Positions 55,153 through 64,000 of a stretch of DNA of 64,000 nt are shown in pieces; position 1 is the stretch's first letter, and every line of letters starts with the position of its first letter. This DNA is from Cladocopium goreaui (taxonomy: Eukaryota > Sar > Dinophyceae > Suessiales > Symbiodiniaceae): positions 107,016 to 171,015 of the forward strand of contig CAMXCT020000393.1 of assembly GCA_947184155.2 (NCBI GenBank), given 5' to 3'. Position numbers and translations under genes: made by a program. The notes under the pieces were generated by a model. That model was not told where the DNA came from, ran no database searches, and saw nothing but the letters and a program-made list of their open reading frames with translations.

Positions 55153-55370
55153 AGATATCACCATCATCACCATCATCACCATCATCAAAATCATCCTCAT
55201 CATCCTCATCATCCTCATCATCCTCATCATCCTCGTCCTCCTGCTCCTGCTCCTCCTCCTCCTCCTCGTCATCATCATCATCATCATACTCATCATACTC
55301 ATCATGCTCGTCGTCATTGTCATCGTCATTGCCGTATTTATCCTCATCTATATCTATCGAAATATCATAA
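55153..55370. repeat. TCA/TCC triplet tract
   Basis: Imperfect TCATCC/TCATCA repeats begin right after the stop at 55117. Poly-Ser, poly-His and poly-Asp frames are all open, so none is evidence of a gene. Confidence 0.85.
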
Positions 55371-55547
55371 TGTTCAATAACATCAACATGTTGGCGTATC
55401 AGCATGACGTGCTGCTCTCTGTCCTGAATTGCCAGGGTTGCCCGTTGTGGTGCCCTTATACATTGGGGATTGTTATTGTGCCTGAACCTGTATGAAAGCC
55501 AGCAAATGTTTTCCAAAAAATTCAAATAGGTGTCCAGTTGTTCGTTC

Positions 55548-55652
55548 TACCCTCTGGTAAACTAACATAACTATGGAAATCACTATTTTTAATGGGTAAA
55601 TCCACTATAAATGATCATTTTCCATAGCTATGTTAGGCATTACCAGAGGGTA
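55548..55652. mobile_element. Family A inverted-repeat element
   Basis: TACCCTCTGGTAAACTAACA to GCATTACCAGAGGGTA, 105 bp, in the spacer between the two last genes. Confidence 0.82.
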
Positions 55653-56007
55653 TATCTCACCGCATTATCTCCGATTTAGGGGATTTTCTGAGGCTAACCG
55701 ACCATCATGTTTTGCCAACGCCATATTATATATTTGGTTACATTGCTTGGTTGGTTATATAGATCAACCTGAATATTGGTGAGCTCCTACTATATCCCCA
55801 TATTATTTGGTGGATGTTCCAATAGGTATCCCCTTATATCATACTATGATATATCCCGATATCCCAATATGTTCTCCGTTAAAATTCCAATTTCATGTCA
55901 ATTCCAATGTCCTTATGATCAAAATATCTTGAAAACAACCGACAAAAAAGACCATTTTTCAAAAGGATGAGTTTCCCATGTCTATTTGGATCGTTGGATC
56001 GTTTCAG

Positions 56008-56091
56008 GTGAAGCTCCAGGAGGATTTCGCGGAAGTGTTTCCCTTGGTACTGCGCTTTTGGTATGGCCTTCCAGCGTCTCGGATCGTCTCG
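56008..56091 (+). CDS. Exon (KLQEDFAEVFPLVLRFWYGL)
   Basis: Twenty-eight codons between TTTCAG and TCG|GTACAG, phase 0 at both ends, ending PASRIVS. GC-rich against its flanks. Confidence 0.7.
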
Positions 56092-59000
56092 GTACAGCAC
56101 GCTGGGGATACAGAAAAATGTAGAGAAATCATATTATTCTACGAATTCTACATGGATGATATAACAATAAGTACTATATTTGGATATAGACTGTCCACAG
56201 ATACTTGATATATACAGTATATATATATACATTATACAGTGTATAATATTTATATATATATACACACATGTAAGATATTGCAAATATTTGTGGACACAAA
56301 TGAATAGGATTGAACAGGGGTGGTATGCACAAAATGCCACAGCAAGGTAAGAACTTGTTTGACCAGGGTGTACCGGATGGTAACTTTTTGTGGGGATACT
56401 ACAAATTCATCCAAGGAAACGTATAAATCTTCACGATAGCTTCCTCCAAGGGAGCACAGAAAAACAATCCATTTTGGATAATATGTCAACACATGGTAGT
56501 TTTAATTGGGAAACATCGGGAAAGTGATGAGAATTCATTGTATAACAAACATACCGTAGGAGAGTCTGGACAGGGAAGGGTTTACAGTTGTATGAGTTCC
56601 CATGGCGCCTAGGGGTTGATGATGGACTGCCTGGCCTAGGTCCTTGTGGAAACTTTTGAAGTGGCGGTCGACCTGCGCCGTGTAGCGCAGTACTACGTGC
56701 GGCGGCACAGAGTGCGCACCCCCGAATAGGTTTGAAGACGGCTATGCGAAGCCTCATTTTTAGGGAAAATATATGAACATATTAGAAAATGATGATGAAC
56801 TGAACTATGTCGTTTTTCCGGTGCACTATTTTCAGACAAAGCCAAATGGCTTGTCATTGGATCCTTGTTTTAGTGTCATATTTACCTTCCTTGCGACTGA
56901 TCCTGAGAATGATCGTTGAATTTCCCTTGCCAACCTGAAGTTGCTGAAGATATTGTTGGTCATTGTCTCAATTGTTAATTCACCAAAACCGGGAAATGTA
57001 ATGGGGCTCATGCTTATGTCATCTTATGTTGTTTATGCCACCATGCGAAGCTTTCACGGGGTCATCTTAGAATAGGGTACCCAAAAATTTCTCAAGATTG
57101 CCATAAATTGGGGTATACTAACCATGTTCAGTCAGACCCACATGACTTCAAAAGATCTGTGTCTCAACACATCCACTCATAGCTAAGCTGATGTCGACAT
57201 ACCAGACTCAAGAGGTTCTTGTGTATGATTCATTGATGTGCAATTTTGCTTCATTTGCAATTAGATTCCCATGATATGACTGATAACTTTTTTTCATTCC
57301 ATTAAATTTCATGATCTCCCAATATATTCCCATGAAATCCAATTAAATTCTAGTAAATCTGATTTTATATCCCTAGAAAGTCCGATGAAATCCCATTCAT
57401 TCCCTTATCTGATGGCCCGTCACTCAATGGCCATTTCAGGAACCTAAATTGGAGGTACCTACCACATATAAGGCCTATTTTTCAGGCCTAAATTTCAGGG
57501 AATATCCCCAGAAAATATGGCCAAAAATATGGTACAGTCCTACCTCCGTTTTAGGATCCTGAAATTCCCATTGAAGTAATGGTCATTAATCGTCATATCT
57601 CAAGGTACCTTTGGGGTGCTTTTGGTCATGGGTCAATTCCCATGGCCCAGATCTCAGCGCCCAGATCGAAGCTCAGGAGGCCCATGAACTGAAAGTCTTC
57701 AGCGCGGAGCTCATCGCTGATGCCAGGCCCGGCGCAGCGGAGAGTCCCAGTCTTGGGGGCAGTAAGAAGATGGTAAGAAGAAGGGATTTCAAGGGATGTT
57801 TATGGATTTTCAAAGGTAATTCATAGGTAAATGGATTTTAGTGGGATGATGATTATTGATGATTATTGATGATTATTGATGATTATTGATGATTATTGAT
57901 GATTATTGATTATGATTGATGATTATGATGATTATTGATAATAATGGATGGTAATGGGATACAGTGTGATGATGATTATTAGTGGGATGATGTAGATATG
58001 GATTTAAAAGGATTATAGGATTTAAATTAAATGGATTTTCATAGGCAATGGATGGCAATGGGATACAGTGGGATGATGATTGTCCCATAATCTTTAATAT
58101 TACCTATGAAAATCCCTTTTCAAGCAATATTCAGGATGATTATCATGATTACACATTACAAGAACAAGATACAGTGGGATGATGATTATTGATGATTATT
58201 GATGATGATTGATGATGATTGATGATTATTGATGATTATTGATGATTATTGATGATTATGATGGGAATATAGCCACATACCCGCCGGTAATTTAACAGTT
58301 TGCTATGGAACATGCATAAACATTGCCCGTTTAGTTCGATGGTTTACCGTTTTTAACATGGGGATTTTCCAAGGTATGTTATAAATACCATTATACAATG
58401 TACTGATCTTCCCATCAACTTGTTGAGTTGATTTTACCATTCAAATGCTAAAGCATATGCTCCCAAATCAATATGTTTAAATTTGACATTTCAACTGAAC
58501 AAACCCAGACATGTTTCGGGTCTCCGAAACATCCTCAAAGACAGCCCAGACGTATAAGACGTCAAGGCAGACAGGGGCACCTGTTTGGTTTACATCCAGA
58601 ACCAGGAGCAAAATCATTGGGCGGAACCATGAGAACTGTCTAAGAGTGCACTTCGCTGAATCACAACTATGCTATACAGTAGTTTCTGTATGTTTATGTT
58701 CTTACTGTAGAACATAGGTCAATTACACCTCATTTCGGCACACCTCGGTCTCTTTTCAGTAATGGTGAACAAAAAAACGACATCCTATGGGTTTGTCTGA
58801 AAATACACCAAAAATCCATTGGTTTCTCATTAAGATAGCCATTTGGGATCATTTAGGTTCCCCATTTTCAGACACACCCAAATATATCCAACTATCATAT
58901 TAGATTCCCATTAAACCTATTCAATCCCATTAAATCCTAGAAAATCCAATTAAATCCTAGTCAATCCCATTAAATCCTAGTAAATCCCAAATCCCATCAA

Positions 59001-62000
59001 ATCCTAGTAAATCACATTAAATCTTAGTACGTCCCATTAAATCCTAGTAGATACCATTAGATCCTAGTAAATCCCATTAAATCCTAGTAAATCCCAGTAA
59101 ACCTCATTAAATCCCATTAAATTCTAGTAAATCCAATTAAATCCTCATAAATCCCATTACATCCTAGTAAATCCGTGTAAATCCCATTAAATCCTAGAAA
59201 ATCAAATTAAATCCTAGTAAATCACATTAAATCTTAGCAAATCCCATTATATAAATTCTAGTAGATACCAATAGATCCTAGTAAATCCCATTAAATCCAA
59301 TTAAATCCCATTAAACCCTAGTAAATCCGATTAAATCCCAGTAAATCCTAGTAAATCCCATTAAACCATAGTAAATCATATTAAATCCCATTAAATCCTA
59401 GTAAATCCCATAAAACCCTAGTAAATCCCATCAAATCCCATTAAATCCCACTAAATCCTAGTGCATACCATTAAATCCTAGTAAATCCTATCAAATCCCA
59501 CTAAATCCAATTAAATCCCATTAAACCCTAGTAATCCGATTAAATCCCACTAAATCCTATTATCATACTACTACTTGGATATGTGCCAGTTCATTTCTTC
59601 ACATTGGCAGGCCTACTGCGCCGCGCATGGCCTCGGTGGTTGAGAAGTTGAGTGTCTTGGTTGGATAAAACCTGTGGTGACTATAGGGGGTTTTAATAGT
59701 ACCAAATTATGCTTATGGTTATATATTATGAAATATAAAACCATGGGTAATAAATATCTAATGTAACAATATGATATGGGTATATAGTTGAAATATATGG
59801 ATAACCACAGTTAGACCATATATATATAGCTATAGGGGCTTATATATTATATGGTTTAAGCATCAATTAACATGGGTATATGAAATTGAAATTAATTGAT
59901 CAATCTTGGCAGCATGTGGGATTCTACAACTAACCATTACTGCAACCATTGAGGCGGAAATTCACATCATCCCAGTCATAGGGACATACCAAAAATAAAC
60001 GAACATTAGGGGAATTCTTTATGACATAGGGTTTACGGTTTACCGGGTTTACAAAATTACTTTAGCAACATTTGAGGGTTTCCATAAATGGAGGTACCCC
60101 TAAATCATCCATGTTCATAGGATTTTCCATTATATAGAAACCGCCATGTGCCCCCAAAAAGTGATCTAATCGTAACGCCTCAACTACATTCTACTTAGGG
60201 TCTAGAACGGGTGGACGTCGAGGATCTGGCTAGGGTGACTAGGCGGGGTCCTGAAAGGGGAGCTTGAAATTTTTGGCAAAGTAGTTCAAGGTATCTGAAT
60301 ATAGGTAAATATAGCATATTTATTTACTATGAATCTTATTTTTCTGACATTGGGATTGCACATCTGCCTGTGAGTGATAGTTGGCGCATCTTGATATGTC
60401 CAACCACAGATCAGCTTCTTGCTGTACCATTAAGACAAGGGCCAAATGCCTCAAGGTTTCAGGAAAATGGTGTTAGTGCAAATGGCAAGCACCAAGGAAG
60501 ATGATTCCACAACAATAAACATAATATTGATAATACCAATGATACTAATGATGATAATGGTGATGGTGATGGTGACGATGACGATGATGATGATGATGAT
60601 GATCATGATCATGATCATGATAACAACAATTGATAATAATTATGATAATGATAAAACAATGATAATGATGATAATAGCAATGATAATGGTTGTTACCAAT
60701 TTATTTCAAACTAAGTTTCCACAGACGCAAACTCATCAACTCATGCCGTGCAATATCAGCATTGGTTGGTTGAAGCTACCAGTACAGGTAGCATAGTCAC
60801 TTGTGTCGAGGCGAAACATATGCGTATATTAACTATATGCGTATACATGTGTGTATCACATACATTAGATATACACAATATATGTGTATATTATGTCTAT
60901 TTTGTACACAAAGACATATGTTTGGGGGTGTATTTTCCGTTCATTTTTGTGCCAAAAGACACGTTTCCTGCAATCGATCAAGGCTTTGAAGAAGACTTGT
61001 TGGAAAGAGCCTGGGCATATCTCGAGGCCACTGGGTCTATGTGTTGTGGAGAAAGCATCGTTCGGAACCGTCTTTATGTTTGTGTTTGTCCTATAAGATC
61101 GTGTTGCGATCCTATGTTTGAATTCAGTTTTCTAGATTAGTCACACCTAGATTATTGTTTTCTGTTAACCGCATGTTTGCAAAAGGATCTCTTTCGGGAT
61201 CCGAAACAGCCCACCCAAGCTGTTACCCAGATTAGGGTCCAGAAGTACCTCAAATGATGTTAGCAAATGCGGAGCCAGAGAAAAAAAAGAAACAAACAAT
61301 CCTGGGCGGAATGCAGTGCTAGCCCTATTTCAGTCTCAGAAGATCTGTGAATACCAGTGAACTTCCCGAATTCATGCGGCGGTTATAGACACAATATCTT
61401 CGAATCCCTACGAATCCGTACGAGGTGGTTCCCCAGTGATGTGAACGTTGGTTAAACCCCATGAATACTACAGATGTATCTACAGTACCATAAAACATCG
61501 TTGAGTCATAGTTGAGTCCAGTAATAAGTCAACTTCGGCATCATAAGTCAGCTATAAATCAGCTATAAATCAGCTATAAAATCCAATGAAATCTCCATAT
61601 ATCTGTTGGTTCGGTCATCATTTTCCTAGTTTGGAACTTTCCCAAGGATCGATGGGATCGATGCGCCAGGCACATCCGCGCGAGCTCTTCTCCTCATCTG
61701 CCTGGCTCAGGTGGATCCGTCAGGGGAAAATGCTGATTTAAGCAACATGAAGCGACAAAGATATGGATAATCATTGGGATTTAACCAGGTTTGTTGTAGG
61801 AAAATTGTGATATAACCGACAAACTCATGGAGATGTTATGAGATTTATGTAGATGTATAGCTGATTTATGATAGTTAAGTTGACGCACACAACTTGCTTA
61901 ACTTGTGTTTATGGTGGATATGACTTTAATTTACTATAATTAACGGGGTTATAAATCAATGCGGGGCTTCACCTTGTCGTGTAGCAACACGAGTATGGGG

Positions 62001-63718
62001 ATATGTTTTAGATGTGATGAATTGCATAAGCTGCATAAGCATTCCAAACATCTTTGGTAGTTCTGATAGCCCAGATACAACGAATATATTGACAAACATG
62101 GTCATTAATACACCAACTGGAATGCACATCCATGTGGTCAGCACCAAAACATGGCATAAGTCACCAGCATATTCGCCATAGCCAGCCTTTTATGGACTGG
62201 GCCCGAGGATCATCCGGGTGGTGAGTGGTCAGTGATTTGGTCCATGTCCAGCCATTTTCGGTTATCTCACTGAGAATCTCACTTGTAAACTGAGCTGAAT
62301 ATGGGGTCAACGTCAGCTCCCCAGAGATTTTCAACACTCCAAGATGTGCTGTGGTTTGGAATATCACCAAACAAAACCATATAGATTCAGTATGCACATA
62401 TACAATCATATACACATACATACACGCAGCATGTCAGTCTAGGATTACCATGGTTTGCCATGTTCCTCCTGAGGTTGTCATTGAGCACGCTGGCAGATTT
62501 CCTGAGGCCTATGGAGAGCTTTCTGGTTGTGAAATATGTGCCCTGCCGCACTATGAAGAAAATTTGTTTTTGTTTCAAATATGTTTGAGTTATAAATACA
62601 TATATATATATATATAATACGTGTCGCACAAAATTGGCAGAACAATCAGAATTTACTCATCATGGATGGCCATATGTGTCAAAGTTGTGAGCATTGGGAT
62701 CAACGGATCTGTTTTGGCACTGAACAGTCCTATTATTCATGTGGCACGTATTAATGTACCACCAATGGAAGAGGATGGGATACAGTGTTTTTTCCAACAT
62801 CTTGAAACCAACTGGTAAAGATGAAAGCTGTGACTCTGAGAAAAGATGTAATTAATGTATATGAATGAATTATGTCACTACATGTTTTGTCACAAAGGTT
62901 TGAAGCAACACACTCTTATATACAAGATAGGCAGTACTTTGAGGATCATCCCAGTCAGTGTCCTATTGGTATCAGAACGGTTAGTCGTCCCATTTCCCAT
63001 AGGTCCTAGGGTTATCCCATTTATAAGTGGGCAAGCCCGGTTATGATTCATGGGATCCTCCAAGTAGCAGGGGCTCCATGAATTGTGGAGCACCACGGCA
63101 CCTTTTTTCGCGCAGGCGTGACGAGATCCAGTGCCGTGAGCCCGTGATTTTGAGGGCTCTTGGACGCTGGGCACGTGCCAGGTGCGGCCAACAAGCTGAT
63201 CGTAATCCCTTCCCCCTAATATGAAAAATAGCCCTCAGAAACCATGGCAAAATATGGAGACATTCTCACATGGTTATTGGATAATTAAGGGGGTGTTGAA
63301 TATGAGGGGGATGAGATTAACCTCGTGACCTCTAAATGCATGTGTAACACCTTCAACCTATACTTGACTTTCTGCACGCTGTGGAGGTGGTGTGCCATTG
63401 TTCTCCATTCTTGAGTTGCCTCTGTAGTAGGCCCTAAGAGTTGCCCCCGGTTTGCGCTTACAAAACTCTCAACGCCGGCTATGTCCGCAATTCACCTCCA
63501 AAAAGGTACTCGTAGAAAAGTAAAGACGCACTATTCACCCAAGAACCATCATGTTTATGGGTCTTGGGTTCTCTATGTAAGATCGTGGTAAATCACTTTT
63601 TTCTATCTTCTTGGGGTCATTAAAAGCTATTAAAAGCCTCCAAAAATTTGGGAACGATGGGCTGTGGTCCCACATCCAGGCTGGAAGAACCAGCAGGAGC
63701 TGCTGTCCGGGCCATGGG
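56008..63718 (+). CDS. Unrecognised multi-exon gene running to the window end
   Basis: Eight exons join without a phase break: 56008-56091, 56640-about 56714, 57665-57772, 59611-59635, 60205-about 60246, 61647-61710, 63116-63181, 63680-63718. The reading is KLQEDFAEVFPLVLRFWYGL, VLVETFEVAVDLRRVAQYYV, IEAQEAHELKVFSAELIADA, AYCAAHGL, ERVDVEDLARVTRR, SMRQAHPRELFSSSAWLR, RDEIQCREPVILRALGRWAR and LEEPAGAAVRAM. It is helical and rich in Arg, Leu and Ala. I do not recognise the family; such composition is common in dinoflagellate helical-repeat proteins (inference). Confidence 0.58.
56640..56714 (+). CDS. Exon (VLVETFEVAVDLRRVAQYYV)
   Basis: After GGCCTAG the frame reads VLVETFEVAVDLRRVAQYYV then RRHR. 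It can be spliced at AGA|GTGCGC, which keeps phase with the next exon. If not spliced it continues VRTPE to a TAG at 56727-56729 and would be the gene end. Confidence 0.65.
57665..57772 (+). CDS. Exon (IEAQEAHELKVFSAELIADA)
   Basis: Thirty-six codons after CGCCCAG read IEAQEAHELKVFSAELIADA and RPGAAESPSLGGSKKM, ending at ATG|GTAAGA, with a second GTAAGA donor eleven bases earlier. Confidence 0.7.
57847..58262. repeat. 10-bp GATGATTATT repeats
   Basis: Tandem GATGATTATT units occupy about 57847-57930 and about 58170-58262, with diverged copies between, in the intron after the exon at 57665. Confidence 0.85.
58788..58880. mobile_element. Family D inverted-repeat element
   Basis: TGGGTTTGTCTGAAAATACA to CCATTTTCAGACACACCCA. 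Single right ends with the same sequence (TTTTCAGACAAACCCA type) occur near 5949, 38770, 50187 and 56840. Confidence 0.6.
58917..59560. repeat. About 20-bp satellite (AATCCCATTAAATCCTAGTA)
   Basis: About 30 diverged copies of the unit, ending 50 bases before the micro-exon at 59611. Confidence 0.88.
59611..59635 (+). CDS. Micro-exon (AYCAAHGL)
   Basis: Twenty-five GC-rich bases between TTGGCAG and CTCG|GTGGTT, immediately after the 20-bp satellite array. Confidence 0.5.
60205..60246 (+). CDS. Short exon (ERVDVEDLARVTRR)
   Basis: Between TCTAG and a donor near GCGGG|GTCCTG the frame reads ERVDVEDLARVTRR. Reading through gives GPERGA and a stop, so this could alternatively be a terminal exon. 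Confidence 0.5.
61647..61710 (+). CDS. Exon (QAHPRELFSSSAWLR)
   Basis: Between CCCAAG and CTCAG|GTGGAT the phase-consistent frame reads SMGSMRQAHPRELFSSSAWL. All three frames are open; this one joins both neighbours. Confidence 0.5.
63116..63181 (+). CDS. Exon (RDEIQCREPVILRALGRWAR)
   Basis: Between TCGCGCAG and GCCAG|GTGCGG the frame reads RDEIQCREPVILRALGRWAR. An earlier acceptor at 63070 would add an upstream stretch (…RHLFSRR). Confidence 0.6.
63680..63718 (+). CDS. Short exon (LEEPAGAAVRAM)
   Basis: Between CATCCAG and ATGGG|GTGATT the phase-consistent frame reads LEEPAGAAVRAM. Another frame gives GWKNQQELLSGPW. The gene continues beyond the window. Confidence 0.45.
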
Positions 63719-64000
63719 GTGATTTTGAAGGATCAATCACGATTAATCTAAACAAAAAAAAAGGTGCCTCCATTTTGATCGCTTGTTTGAATCGGTAAGA
63801 GAGAAAGCTTTTGGGTACCCGGTTGCAAAATGCACTGCGCATGGTTCCGCCATGTTTTCTTTATCCAACTTGATCTCTGTGACACAGCCGATGCACAAAA
63901 GGACCCAATTTGTTGCTTTCAATGTTCAACTGATGTCTCGATCTAAGATGTCCTCATGTTTGTCGTTCCTGCGATAGTGTGAGACGGAAACTGGTCCTCG

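Larger units (their letters stand above)
55118..56007. other. Spacer with triplet repeat and family A element
   Basis: After the stop there is a TCA/TCC triplet-rich tract (about 55153-55370), then moderate-complexity DNA, an intact family A element (55548-55652) and an AT-rich stretch leading to the next exon. Open frames here are products of the triplet repeat. Confidence 0.5.

Noticed and set aside
55046-55525. 159-codon acidic minus-strand frame (poly-Asp/Glu)
   Set aside because: Antisense of the TCA/TCC triplet tract.

Overview
The window looks like nuclear DNA of a dinoflagellate, probably from the Suessiales/Symbiodiniaceae (inference). It has no prokaryotic gene structure. Coding sequence survives only as short GC-rich islands of about 25-190 bases, separated by 0.1-3 kb of AT-rich DNA full of TA microsatellites and short inverted repeats. 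The islands can be joined as exons in a consistent reading phase. Their acceptors are mostly AG followed by G, and besides GT donors some introns need GC or GA donors, a pattern described for dinoflagellates. All supported exons lie on the + strand, giving a co-directional row of genes.

Layout. (1) About 5.7-15.5 kb (possibly from 0.55 kb): the 3' end of a dynein heavy chain gene, from the end of AAA6 to the stop at 15500. A 100-base assembly gap lies inside it at 11401-11500. (2) 16.5-27.1 kb: a gene whose exons at 21191-26821 encode the N-terminal and exonuclease region of DNA polymerase epsilon (Exo I and Exo II motifs). No polymerase palm motif is visible downstream. (3) 29.9-40.6 kb: a phase-consistent chain of eleven exons for a protein I do not recognise. 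(4) 41.2-50.6 kb: a SAM-binding methyltransferase-like protein of a conserved algal type. (5) 51.5-55.1 kb: the 3' end of an unrecognised gene, with stop. (6) 56.0-63.7 kb: an unrecognised gene that runs off the window.

The most interesting content is in the introns. At least four families of short inverted-repeat elements (about 70-130 bp) occur many times. Their terminal repeats contain CTGGT...ACCAG or an equivalent, so each copy carries a GT donor at its left edge and an AG acceptor at its right edge, in either orientation. One family B copy appears to be a complete 95-base intron of the dynein gene (15299-15393). Another is inserted inside a family A copy with a 4-bp target duplication (2507-2726). 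Family A copies sit directly beside several exons. These are best read as introner elements: transposon-derived introns still recognisable as mobile DNA. The introns also hold several satellites (11, about 20 and 21 bp), triplet repeats and a roughly 700-bp terminal-inverted-repeat element (42309-43008).

Exon borders were placed by eye from phase, splice signals and protein plausibility. The dynein, polymerase and methyltransferase identities rest on motifs recognised from memory, not on database searches.
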